Assembly: GCF_008365405.1 (NCBI RefSeq)
Contig: NZ_QOKV01000017.1
Location: forward strand, 62,001-126,000
Length of the DNA: 64,000 nt
Direction: 5' to 3'
DNA from: Azospirillum brasilense
GTDB lineage: Bacteria > Pseudomonadota > Alphaproteobacteria > Azospirillales > Azospirillaceae
Positions within the stretch are counted from its first letter, which is position 1. Each line of letters begins with the position of its first letter. The position numbers and the translations under genes are program-made. The notes beneath the pieces were generated by a model that worked only from the letters and a program-made list of their open reading frames with translations, had not been told where the DNA came from and did no database searches. Below are positions 8,855-16,998 of the stretch, piece by piece.

Positions 8855-11800
8855 ATGGCGAAGATCGACGACGTCGGCGGCCAGCGTGCGCGCGGGTTCG
8901 CCTTCACCCAGGGCCGGGGGTTCCAGCGAAGCACCGGGCCGGCGGCGCCCGAGGACGCGCGCGGCTGGCTCGACCGCTACCAGTCGCCGCGCGAGGATCT
9001 CGACCCCTCGCCGACCGTCTCCGACACGGTCAAATACACCACCTGCTACATGTGCGCCTGCCGCTGCGGCATCAAAGTGCACATCAAGGACGGCCAGCTC
9101 CGCTTCATCGAGGGGAACAAGGACCATCCGGTGAATCACGGCGTGATCTGCGCCAAGGGCTCCGCCGGCATCATGACCCAGAACTCCCCGGCCAAGCTGC
9201 GCAAGCCCCTGCTGCGCACCGGGGAGCGCGGCACCGGCGAATTCCGCGAGATCGAGTGGGACGAGGCGCTGACCATCCTGACCGAGCGTCTGGGCAAGAT
9301 CCGCGACAGCGACCCCAGCAAGCTCGCCTTCTTCACCGGGCGCGACCAGAGCCAGTCGCTGACCGGATTCTGGGCGGCACAGTTCGGCACGCCCAATTTC
9401 GCGGCACACGGCGGCTTCTGCTCGGTCAACATGGCCGCGGCGGGCATGTACACGCTGGGCGGCAGCTTCTGGGAGTTCGGGGAGCCGGACTGGGACCACA
9501 CCCGCTACCTGCTGCTGTTCGGGGTGGCCGAGGACCATGACAGCAACCCGATCAAGATCGGCCTGTCGAAGATGAAGGCGCGCGGCGCCAAGATCGTCTC
9601 CGTCAACCCGATCAAGACCGGCTATTCCGCCATCGCCGACGAATGGGTCGGCATCCGGCCGGGCAGCGACGGTCTGTTCGTCTTCGCCCTGATCCACGAG
9701 CTGCTGCGCGCCGACCGCATCGACGCCGAGTATCTGGTCCGCTACACCAACGCCCCCTGGCTGGTCATCCAGGACCCCGGCGCCGCCGACGACGGCCTGT
9801 TCGCCCGCGACGCCGACGGCGCCCCGCTGGCCTGGGACGCGGTGGAGCAGCGCGCCGTTCCGGCCACCGCCGCCGATATCCGCCCGGCGCTGGTCGGCGC
9901 CGTCACCCTGCCGGACGGGCGGCGGGCCGTGCCCTCCTTCCATCTGCTGGCCGAACGCTACCTCGACCCGCAGCACGCGCCGGAGGCGGTGGCGGAGCGC
10001 TGCGGAGTCCCCGCCGACACCATCCGCCGCATCGCCGCCGAGATGGCCCATCTCGCCTTCCAGGAGACGCTGACCATCGAGCAGCCCTGGACCGACTGGG
10101 CGGGGCGGCGCCACGAGCGGATGGTCGGGCGGCCCATCGCCATGCACGCCATGCGCGGCATCTCCGCCCATTCCAACGGCTTCCACACCTGCCGGGCGAT
10201 CCACATCCTGCAAATCCTGCTGGGCACCATCGACGTGCCGGGCGGCTGGCGCTACAAGTCGCCCTACCCCCGCCCCGCCCCGCCGGGCCCCAAGCCCGCC
10301 GGAAAGCGCGGCGAGACCGGCCCCGGCAAGGCCATCCACGGGATGCCGCTCGGCTACCCGATGGGGCCGGAGGACCTGCTGGTCGGCGAGAACGGGGAGC
10401 CGCTGCGCATCGACAAGGCCTTCAGCTGGGACGCGCCGCTGTCGGTGCACGGGCTGATGCACATGGTGGTCGCCAACGCCTGGGAGGGTGACCCGTACCG
10501 CATCGACACGCTGTTCATGTACATGGCCAACATGGCCTGGAACTCGTCGATGAACACATCCGAGACGATGCGGATGCTGTCCGACAAGGACCCGGACAGC
10601 GGCGAGTACCGCATCCCCTTCATCGTCTATTGCGACGCCTACGCCTCGGAGATGGTGGCCTACGCCGACCTCGTGCTGGCCGACACCACCTACCTGGAGC
10701 GGTGGGACTGCATCTCCCTGCTCGACCGTCCGATCGGCAGCGCGCACGGCCCCGGCGATTCCATCCGCCAGCCGGTGCTGACCCCCGACCGCGACGTGCG
10801 GCCCTTCCAGGACGTGCTGATCGAGCTGGGCGCCCGGCTCGGCCTGCCCGCCTTCGTCCGGGAGGACGGCAGCCCGCGCTACCCCGGCGGCTATCCCGAC
10901 TACATGACCAACCACGAGCGCAAGCCCGGCATCGGCCCGCTGGCCGGCTGGCGCGGCGCCGACGGGAAGGACGCCGGCAAGGGCGCGCCCAACGCGGACC
11001 AGCTCGACCGCTACGTCCGCAACGGCTGCTTCTGGCATTTCGAGCTGCCGCCGGAGCAGCACTATTTCAAGCACGCCAACCAGGCCTATCTGGAAACCGC
11101 CACCCGCATGGGCTTCCTCGACAAGCCGGAGCCGGTGATCCTCCAGCTCTACGTCGAGCCGCTCCAGAAATTCCGCCTCGCCGCGCGCGGGCACGGCGCG
11201 GTGGTGCCGCCCGCCGACAAGCGGCAGCGGGTGGAGACCTACTTCGACCCCCTGCCCTTCTGGTACCCGCCGCTGGAGGAGGAAGGGCTGGACGAGGGCG
11301 CCTTCCCGCTGCACGCCGTCACCCAGCGCCCGATGCCCATGTACCATTCCTGGGGCTCGCAGAACGCCTGGCTGCGGCAGATCCTGGCGCGCAACAGCCT
11401 CTACATCGCGCGGTCCACCGCGGAGGCGCTCGGCCTCGCCGACGGCGACTGGGCCTGGGTGACCAGCCCGACCGGGCGCATCCGGGTGCCGGTCCAGTTG
11501 ATGGACGGGGTGGAGGCCGGAACGGTGTGGACCTGGAACGCCATTGGCAAGCGCTCCGGCGCTTGGAACCTGTCCACCGACGCCCCGGAGGGGACCAAGG
11601 GCTTCCTGCTCAACCACCTGATCTCCGAACTGCTGCCGGAGCGCAACGGCTACCGCCACGCCAACGCCGACCCGGTGACCGGACAGGCCGCTTGGTACGA
11701 CCTGCGCGTCCGCGTCGAGAAGGCCCCGCCGAAGGAGCGGGCCGAGACCATGCCGCGCTTCCCCGCCCAGGCCATGCCGCCGGGCGTCGAGCCGCCACCC

Positions 11801-11857
11801 GCCATCCTGCGGACCGGCGGCGTCTTTCGACCCACGTCGCGGGGAGTCCGGTCATGA
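8855..11857 (+). CDS. soeA: Molybdopterin oxidoreductase catalytic subunit, probable sulfite dehydrogenase SoeA
   Basis: A 1000-residue DMSO-reductase-family enzyme. Near the N-terminus it has the [4Fe-4S] ligands Cys64-x2-Cys67-x3-Cys71-x27-Cys99 (CYMCACRCG...GVICAKG), with an extra Cys69. Molybdopterin-binding stretches follow (AFFTGRDQSQS; GISAHSNGFHTCRAIHILQ; VYCDAYASEMVAYADLVLADTTYLERWD). There is no twin-arginine signal, so the enzyme faces the cytoplasm, as expected for SoeABC and unlike periplasmic Dms or Psr enzymes. It is followed by an FeS subunit (ATGA overlap) and a DmsC-like anchor. In a run with xsc, which releases sulfite, oxidation of sulfite to sulfate is the best fit. Polysulfide, thiosulfate or DMSO reductase roles remain formally possible. 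Confidence 0.82.
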   Translation: MAKIDDVGGQRARGFAFTQGRGFQRSTGPAAPEDARGWLDRYQSPREDLDPSPTVSDTVKYTTCYMCACRCGIKVHIKDGQLRFIEGNKDHPVNHGVICAKGSAGIMTQNSPAKLRKPLLRTGERGTGEFREIEWDEALTILTERLGKIRDSDPSKLAFFTGRDQSQSLTGFWAAQFGTPNFAAHGGFCSVNMAAAGMYTLGGSFWEFGEPDWDHTRYLLLFGVAEDHDSNPIKIGLSKMKARGAKIVSVNPIKTGYSAIADEWVGIRPGSDGLFVFALIHELLRADRIDAEYLVRYTNAPWLVIQDPGAADDGLFARDADGAPLAWDAVEQRAVPATAADIRPALVGAVTLPDGRRAVPSFHLLAERYLDPQHAPEAVAERCGVPADTIRRIAAEMAHLAFQETLTIEQPWTDWAGRRHERMVGRPIAMHAMRGISAHSNGFHTCRAIHILQILLGTIDVPGGWRYKSPYPRPAPPGPKPAGKRGETGPGKAIHGMPLGYPMGPEDLLVGENGEPLRIDKAFSWDAPLSVHGLMHMVVANAWEGDPYRIDTLFMYMANMAWNSSMNTSETMRMLSDKDPDSGEYRIPFIVYCDAYASEMVAYADLVLADTTYLERWDCISLLDRPIGSAHGPGDSIRQPVLTPDRDVRPFQDVLIELGARLGLPAFVREDGSPRYPGGYPDYMTNHERKPGIGPLAGWRGADGKDAGKGAPNADQLDRYVRNGCFWHFELPPEQHYFKHANQAYLETATRMGFLDKPEPVILQLYVEPLQKFRLAARGHGAVVPPADKRQRVETYFDPLPFWYPPLEEEGLDEGAFPLHAVTQRPMPMYHSWGSQNAWLRQILARNSLYIARSTAEALGLADGDWAWVTSPTGRIRVPVQLMDGVEAGTVWTWNAIGKRSGAWNLSTDAPEGTKGFLLNHLISELLPERNGYRHANADPVTGQAAWYDLRVRVEKAPPKERAETMPRFPAQAMPPGVEPPPAILRTGGVFRPTSRGVRS

Positions 11858-12609
11858 CGAGCCTGCCCAACCGCGAACCCGGCGCCCCCCGGCTGGGGCT
11901 GGTCATCGATCTCGACACCTGCGTCGGCTGCCACGCCTGCGCGGTCGCCTGCAAGCAATGGAACGACGGCGGCCACATGGCGCCGCTGACCGATTACGAC
12001 GCCTACGGCGCCGGGCCGGACGGGGTGTGGTTCAACCGCATCCACAGCTTCGAGGCCGGAACCGAACAGGGCGGCTGCGGATCGCGCACCACCAACTTCC
12101 CGCGCTCCTGCCTGCATTGCGAACAGCCCGCCTGCGTGACCGTCTGCCCGACCGGCGCCTCCTACAAGCGCGCCGAGGATGGCATCGTGCTGGTCAACGA
12201 GGATTTGTGCATCGGCTGCAAGCTGTGCTCCTGGGCTTGCCCCTACGGCGCGCGGGAGTTCGACCAGGACGTCGGCGTGATGAAGAAATGCACGCTGTGC
12301 ATCGACCGCATCCACAACGACACGCTGGCGGAAGCGGAGCGGGTGCCGGCCTGCGTCATGGTCTGCCCGACCTCCGCTCGGCATTTCGGCGACCTCGCCG
12401 ACCCCTCCTCCGCCGTCTCGAAGCTGGTGGCGGAGCGCGGCGGCTACGACCTCATGCCGGAGCTTGGTTACGAACCAACCAACAAGTACCTGCCGCCCCG
12501 GCCCCGCCCCACCCTGGCGCTCGACGAGCGTGTCACCAAGGACAGCGCCAACGACGATCTGCCGCTCCACGGCCTGCTGAAATGGGCCGACCGCATCCTG
12601 GCGCGCTGA
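11854..12609 (+). CDS. soeB: Four-cluster ferredoxin subunit, probable SoeB
   Basis: A 251-residue electron-transfer subunit with four cysteine groups typical of DmsB/SoeB proteins: CVGCHACAVACKQ near residue 24, CLHCEQPACVTVCPTGA, CIGCKLCSWACPYGA, and KKCTLCIDR...ACVMVCPTSA. This arrangement binds four [4Fe-4S] clusters. It begins inside the stop of the catalytic gene (ATGA), showing translational coupling. It should pass electrons from the molybdenum subunit to the membrane anchor encoded next. There is no signal peptide, consistent with a cytoplasmic complex. Confidence 0.88.
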   Translation: MTSLPNREPGAPRLGLVIDLDTCVGCHACAVACKQWNDGGHMAPLTDYDAYGAGPDGVWFNRIHSFEAGTEQGGCGSRTTNFPRSCLHCEQPACVTVCPTGASYKRAEDGIVLVNEDLCIGCKLCSWACPYGAREFDQDVGVMKKCTLCIDRIHNDTLAEAERVPACVMVCPTSARHFGDLADPSSAVSKLVAERGGYDLMPELGYEPTNKYLPPRPRPTLALDERVTKDSANDDLPLHGLLKWADRILAR

Positions 12610-12622
12610 GGGAGGGAATCCC

Positions 12623-13588
12623 ATGCATCCGGCCTTCTCCATCATCTTCTTCACGAGTGCCGCGGGCGCCGGCTACGGCCTGCTCGCCCTGCTCGGCCTG
12701 CTGGCGCCCTTCGGCCTGCTGCCGGCGAGCCCGCTGTTCGGCCTCGCCGCCCTCGCCCTCGCTCTGGGGCTGGTGGTGGCCGGGCTGCTCTCCTCGCTGG
12801 CCCATCTCGGCCGGCCGGAGCGGGCGTGGCGGGCGCTGTCGCAATGGCGCAGTTCCTGGCTGTCGCGTGAAGGCGTGGCGGCGGTCGCCACCTTCCTGCC
12901 GGCGGGCGTCTTCGCCATCGCCTGGATCGTCCTGACGGCCGGCAACGATGGAAGCGGCAGTGGCGTGGCGGGCGTCGCCGGCTGGATCACCGCGGTGATG
13001 GCGGCGGTCACCGTCTACTGCACGGCGATGATCTACGCCTCGCTGAAGCCGATCCGCCAGTGGGCCAACCCCTGGGTGCCGCGCGCGTACTTGGCGCTGT
13101 CGCTGATGACCGGGGCGCTGCTGCTGAACGCGCTGCTCGGCGCGGCGGGACAGGCGGCGGGCTGGTCCTCCCTGCTGGCGCTGGCGTCGGTGGGGCTGGC
13201 CTGGGCGGCCAAGGAGGGGCATTGGCGGCATTGCGCCACCGCCCGCCCCGTCAGCACGGCGGAGACGGCAACTGGATTGGGTCACATCGGGCGGGTCCGC
13301 CTGCTCGACGCCCCGCACAGCGAGGACAACTACCTGCTCAAGGAAATGGGCTTCCGCGTCGGGCGCCGTCACGCCGTCCGCCTGCGCCTCATCACCCGCC
13401 TCGCCGCCTTCGCCCTGCCGGCGGCACTGAGCCTCGGCGCGCTGGTCGCCGGCCCCGGCGCCTTGTCCGGCACGCTGGCGCTGCTGGCCGCCGTCGCCGC
13501 CGCGCTGGGGGTGATCGCCGAGCGCTGGCTCTTCTTCGCCGAGGCGAAACACACTGTGACCCTTTTCTACGGCGCCGGGGAAGCCTGA
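12623..13588 (+). CDS. soeC: DmsC-like membrane anchor, probable SoeC
   Basis: A 321-residue membrane protein with about eight hydrophobic helices and the DmsC/NrfD-like opening MHPAFSIIFFTSAAGAGYG. The SSLAHLGRPERAWRAL motif is shared by DmsC-type subunits. It anchors the FeS and molybdenum subunits and exchanges electrons with the quinone pool. It lies 13 bases behind soeB. A soluble-looking insert (residues about 205-250, with GHIGRVRLLDAPHSEDNYLLKEMGFRVGR) is seen in SoeC/DmsC relatives that connect to cytoplasmic partners. Confidence 0.82.
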   Translation: MHPAFSIIFFTSAAGAGYGLLALLGLLAPFGLLPASPLFGLAALALALGLVVAGLLSSLAHLGRPERAWRALSQWRSSWLSREGVAAVATFLPAGVFAIAWIVLTAGNDGSGSGVAGVAGWITAVMAAVTVYCTAMIYASLKPIRQWANPWVPRAYLALSLMTGALLLNALLGAAGQAAGWSSLLALASVGLAWAAKEGHWRHCATARPVSTAETATGLGHIGRVRLLDAPHSEDNYLLKEMGFRVGRRHAVRLRLITRLAAFALPAALSLGALVAGPGALSGTLALLAAVAAALGVIAERWLFFAEAKHTVTLFYGAGEA

Positions 13589-13626
13589 ACCCGCCTCTTC
13601 ACCCCTCAATCGGGAAAGGAGCAGAC

Positions 13627-13995
13627 ATGCCGCAAGACCACGCCGATCACGGTCCCGCCCTGGCCCTCCTGATGACCCGCGCCAAAGCGATGGACGCCTG
13701 GAGCCTCTACATCTGCGGCTCGCCCTCCTGCCCCCGCGTGGGCTTCCGCTCCGGTCCGGCTATTGTCTACGAGCCTTTGCCCGCCGGCCTCGCCGGAGGC
13801 CTGATCGACCGCTTCGCGGTGGACGGCCACGGCTTGAGCCAAGGGCTGCTCGTCTGGAGCGGACGCCATTACCGCTGGTTCGCCATGCCGATGCCGGAGG
13901 GGGACGACGGCTACGCCCCCCTGATCGCCGTGCACCGGCCCGCCATTTGTCCCGGCCCCAGCGAGCGGGCCATGCCGCGCGTGATCGCCGGCTGA
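13627..13995 (+). CDS. Unknown 122-residue protein inside the sulfonate operon
   Basis: The ATG at 13627 follows AAAGGAGCAGAC, a strong ribosome-binding site, and the gene sits between soeC and xsc on the same strand with gaps of 38 and 49 bases. No family is recognised. The chain has no signal peptide or membrane helix. It carries three cysteines (YICGSPSCPRVGF and AICPG) and many aromatic residues (LLVWSGRHYRWFAMP). Position and initiation signal support a real gene co-expressed with sulfite-producing enzymes. Possible roles (maturation factor, sulfite-binding or accessory protein) are guesses. Confidence 0.7.
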   Translation: MPQDHADHGPALALLMTRAKAMDAWSLYICGSPSCPRVGFRSGPAIVYEPLPAGLAGGLIDRFAVDGHGLSQGLLVWSGRHYRWFAMPMPEGDDGYAPLIAVHRPAICPGPSERAMPRVIAG

Positions 13996-14044
13996 CCGCC
14001 CTGCCCTTCCCCTTCATCCCATCCATGAAACGAGGATGCGCACC

Positions 14045-15820
14045 ATGAAAATGACCACCGAGGAAGCGTTCGTGAAGGTCCTTCAGATGCACGGCATCCG
14101 GCACGCCTTCGGGATCATCGGATCGGCCATGATGCCGGTCTCCGACCTCTTCCCCAAGGCCGGCATCCGGTTCTGGGACTGCGCGCACGAGACCAACGCC
14201 GCGCTGATCTGCGACGGCTACAGCCGCGTCACCGGCGAGATGGCCATGGCCATCGCCCAGAACGGACCCGGTGTGACCGGCTTCGTCACCTCGATCAAGA
14301 CCGCCTACTGGAACCACACGCCAATGCTGCTGGTGACACCGCAGGCCGCCAACAAGACCATCGGCCAGGGCGGTTTCCAGGAGGTCGAGCAGATGGCCAT
14401 GTTCCGGGAAATGGTCTGCTACCAGGAGGAGGTGCGCGACCCCAGCCGCATGGCCGAGGTTCTGAACCGCGTCATCGAGAAGGCGTGGCGCGGCTGCGCC
14501 CCGGCGCAGATCAACGTGCCGCGCGATTACTGGACCCAGGTGATCGACGTCGAACTGCCGCAGATCGTCCGGCTGGAGCGCTCGGCCGGCGGACGCCAGG
14601 CCATCGCCGAGGCGGCGCGCCTGCTGTCGGAGGCGAAGTTCCCGGTCATCCTCAACGGCGCCGGGGTGGTGATCGGCGGGGCAATCCCGGACAGCATCGC
14701 GCTGGCGGAGCGGCTGGACGCGCCGGTCTGCTGCGGCTACCAGCACAACGACGCCTTCCCCGGCAGCCACCCGCTGTCGGTCGGGCCGCTCGGCTACAAC
14801 GGGTCGAAAGCGGCGATGGAGCTGATCGCCAAGGCCGACGTCGTGCTGGCGCTCGGCACGCGGCTCAACCCCTTCTCCACCCTGCCCGGCTACGGCATCG
14901 ACTACTGGCCGAAGGGCGCGCAGATCATCCAGGTGGACATCAACCCCGACCGCATCGGCCTGACCAAAAAGGTCTCGGTCGGCATCTGCGGAGACGCCAA
15001 ACAGGTGGCCCAGCAGATCCTGGCGCAGCTCGCCCCCGGCGCCGGGGACGCGGGCCGACTGGAGCGCCGGGCGCTGATCCACCAGACCAAGTCGGCGTGG
15101 CTTCAGCTCCTGTCCTCGCTCGACCATGAGGAGGACGATCCCGGAACGAGCTGGAACGCCGAGGCGCGCGAGCGCGAGTCCGACCGCATGTCGCCGCGTC
15201 AGGCGTGGCGGGCCATCCAGGCCGCCCTGCCCGCCGACGCCATCCTGTCCACCGACATCGGCAACAACTGCGCCATCGGCAACGCCTACCCCACCTTCGA
15301 GGAGGGGCGGAAGTATCTGGCGCCGGGCATGTTCGGCCCCTGCGGCTACGGCTTCCCGTCGATCGTCGGCGCGAAGATCGGCTGCCCCAGCACACCGGTG
15401 GTCGGCTTCGCCGGCGACGGCGCCTTCGGCATCTCGATGAACGAGATGTCCTCCATCGGGCGCGAGGGATGGCCGGCGGTCACCATGGTGATCTTCCGGA
15501 ACTTCCAGTGGGGGGCGGAGAAGCGCAACACGACGCTGTGGTACGACAACAACTTCGTCGGCACGGAACTGAACCCCAAGCTCAGCTACGCCAAGGTGGC
15601 CGAGGGTTGCGGCCTCAAGGGCGTCACCGCGCGCACCCAGGACGAGGTCACGGCGGCCCTGCGCCAAGCCATCGAGGACCAGGGGCGCGGCATCACCACC
15701 TTCGTCGAGGTCGTCCTGAACCAAGAGCTGGGCGAGCCCTTCCGCCGCGACGCCATGAAGAAGCCGGTCGCGGTCGCCGGCATCGACCCGTCGGACATGC
15801 GCCCGCAGCAGGCCGTGTAA
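14045..15820 (+). CDS. xsc: Sulfoacetaldehyde acetyltransferase
   Basis: A 591-residue thiamine-diphosphate enzyme beginning MKMTTEEAFVKVLQMHGI, characteristic of Xsc. The catalytic Glu region (FWDCAHETNAALICDGYSR) and the ThDP/Mg motif (GFAGDGAFGISMNEM...VIFRNFQWGAEKRN) are present. Reaction: sulfoacetaldehyde + phosphate to acetyl phosphate + sulfite. The ATG at 14045 is chosen over 14036 because CGAGGA lies eight bases before it. It is the last gene of the island and is followed by a strong terminator. With pta, sauS and the ligase it defines the carbon route, and with soeABC the fate of the sulfite. The length matches the family. Confidence 0.94.
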   Translation: MKMTTEEAFVKVLQMHGIRHAFGIIGSAMMPVSDLFPKAGIRFWDCAHETNAALICDGYSRVTGEMAMAIAQNGPGVTGFVTSIKTAYWNHTPMLLVTPQAANKTIGQGGFQEVEQMAMFREMVCYQEEVRDPSRMAEVLNRVIEKAWRGCAPAQINVPRDYWTQVIDVELPQIVRLERSAGGRQAIAEAARLLSEAKFPVILNGAGVVIGGAIPDSIALAERLDAPVCCGYQHNDAFPGSHPLSVGPLGYNGSKAAMELIAKADVVLALGTRLNPFSTLPGYGIDYWPKGAQIIQVDINPDRIGLTKKVSVGICGDAKQVAQQILAQLAPGAGDAGRLERRALIHQTKSAWLQLLSSLDHEEDDPGTSWNAEARERESDRMSPRQAWRAIQAALPADAILSTDIGNNCAIGNAYPTFEEGRKYLAPGMFGPCGYGFPSIVGAKIGCPSTPVVGFAGDGAFGISMNEMSSIGREGWPAVTMVIFRNFQWGAEKRNTTLWYDNNFVGTELNPKLSYAKVAEGCGLKGVTARTQDEVTAALRQAIEDQGRGITTFVEVVLNQELGEPFRRDAMKKPVAVAGIDPSDMRPQQAV

Positions 15821-15864
15821 GGCGGGGCACAGCACCGTTCACGCGGTGAGTCTGTCATGAAAAG

Positions 15865-15905
15865 GGGGGAGCCGGTGATGACGCCGGCTCCCCCTTCTTC
15901 TTTAT
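15865..15905 (+). terminator. Rho-independent terminator after xsc
   Basis: An 11-base-pair perfect stem (15865-15875 with 15884-15894, GGGGGAGCCGG and its complement) has an 8-base loop and is followed by a pyrimidine-rich TTCTTCTTTAT. It lies 44 bases after the xsc stop and ends the sulfonate operon. Confidence 0.88.
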
Positions 15906-15918
15906 GAAAACGGCTGGA

Positions 15919-16029
15919 GTTCTGCCCCCTCCCCAACCCTCCCCCTCTGCGAGGTGGAGGGGACTGCCGCCGCTCCGCAGAAGGCACCCTCTCCCGCGAA
16001 GCGGGGGAGGGTTGGGGTGGGGGCAGAAC
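15919..16029. repeat. Long inverted repeat between xsc and parB
   Basis: Arms 15919-15945 and 16003-16029 are inverted copies of 27 bases with one mismatch (left arm starts GTTCTGCCCCCTCCCCAACC). The 57-base interior contains two further small hairpins, one being CCCGCGAAGCGGG. It resembles dispersed C-rich extragenic palindromes of GC-rich proteobacteria. It sits between converging xsc and parB and may work as a bidirectional transcription barrier. Confidence 0.75.
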
Positions 16030-16060
16030 TCTCCAAAAGGAGTGCTCAGGAGCATCTCGC

Positions 16061-16137
16061 GTTTCGACTTCGAAAGCACTCTCTGATTGTATATTATTCA
16101 AAACTACACAACCAAAAGACGCTTTCGATTTCGAAAC
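16061..16137. promoter_or_regulatory. Candidate parS (two near-palindromic 17-mers in inverse orientation)
   Basis: GTTTCGACTTCGAAAGC at 16061-16077 and GCTTTCGATTTCGAAAC at 16121-16137 are inverted copies of each other with two mismatches, and each is nearly palindromic (core TTTCGAnTTCGAAA). Their centres are 60 bases apart around an AT-rich spacer, and they lie within 80 bases of the parB stop codon. Plasmid and chromid centromeres often lie right beside parAB and consist of such paired palindromes. Function as ParB-binding sites is inferred. Confidence 0.55.
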
Positions 16138-16140
16138 CTT

Positions 16141-16998
16141 TCACTCCCCCAGCAGATCGTCAATGCGCATCCGCAGGTCCCGCAACAGCTCTCGATGCTC
16201 CTTCTGCATCGCGTTGCTGACCGCGTCGATGGCCTTCAGCTCCTTCTCGATGCGGTTGATCGAGCGGCCCAGCACGCGCATCGGCTCCGCCGTTCCCGGC
16301 GCCTTGGACGCCCGCGCCGCGCGCACCGACTGCACCGTCAGCCCGCCGGTGCGCGCCGACTGCCACAGCCGCCGCACCTCCCCTTCGTCGCCGACGAAGG
16401 CCAGCTCGACCAGGGCGGAACGGGACACCGCGTCGGGGTTCTCCCGGTACTCGCGGAGGATGTCGGTCGGCAGGTCCAGCACCTTCAGCCGCTTCGACAC
16501 CTCGGCCTCCGAACAGCCGAGCACCGCGGCGACCTCCGCCTGGGCGTAGCCGTGGCTGTCGATGAGCTGGCTCAGGCCGCGGGCCAGATCGATGGCGTCC
16601 AGGTCCACGCGCTGGACGTTCTCGATCAGCGCGATCTCCTCCGCCTTGCCCTTGGTGATGATGGCGGCGATGGTCGGACGGCCGAGCATCTGGTGGGCGC
16701 GCAGGCGGCGTTCGCCGGCCACGAGGCGGTAGACGCCCTTCTCCGCGGTCTCCTGCACCAGCACCGGCTGCTGAAGCCCATGCCGCTCGATGGAGGCGGC
16801 GAGCGAGGCGAGTGCCGTCTCGTCGAAGACGGTGCGTGGCTGGTTGGGATCGGTGCGGATAGCGGCGACGTCGGCCTCGATCAGCCGGGGCAGGGCGCCG
16901 GTCAACCCGAACAGCCGGTCGGTCTCCGGGGCCGGGGCGGTGCTCTTTGCTTGCAGGACGGTGGCGGCGGTCTGGCGAGTCAGCTTCTTAGGCGGCAT
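16141..16998 (-). CDS. parB: ParB-family partition protein
   Basis: A 285-residue ParB/Spo0J-type protein. The N-terminal nuclease-like domain has IRTDPNQPRTVFDETALASL and the CTP-binding GERRLRAHQ box with ALIENVQRVDLDAIDLA. A central helix-turn-helix follows (YAQAEVAAVLGCSEAEVSKRL), and a C-terminal coiled or dimerisation region ends the chain. It begins 11 bases inside the end of parA, so the two are translationally coupled. It should bind parS and spread to build the partition complex of this replicon. The two palindromes just downstream are the obvious candidate sites. Confidence 0.92.
   Translation of the reverse strand: MPPKKLTRQTAATVLQAKSTAPAPETDRLFGLTGALPRLIEADVAAIRTDPNQPRTVFDETALASLAASIERHGLQQPVLVQETAEKGVYRLVAGERRLRAHQMLGRPTIAAIITKGKAEEIALIENVQRVDLDAIDLARGLSQLIDSHGYAQAEVAAVLGCSEAEVSKRLKVLDLPTDILREYRENPDAVSRSALVELAFVGDEGEVRRLWQSARTGGLTVQSVRAARASKAPGTAEPMRVLGRSINRIEKELKAIDAVSNAMQKEHRELLRDLRMRIDDLLGE

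Noticed and set aside
8648-11659. 1003-residue open frame on the minus strand
   Set aside because: Antisense to soeA, whose cysteine and cofactor motifs are clear; the antisense product is His/Arg/Gly/Asp-rich with no motif, as expected in GC-rich DNA.
54-15820. Taurine or isethionate pathway as the primary role
   Set aside because: No taurine transaminase or dehydrogenase and no isethionate enzyme are in the window; the ligase and acylating dehydrogenase point to sulfoacetate, though Xsc could serve several routes.
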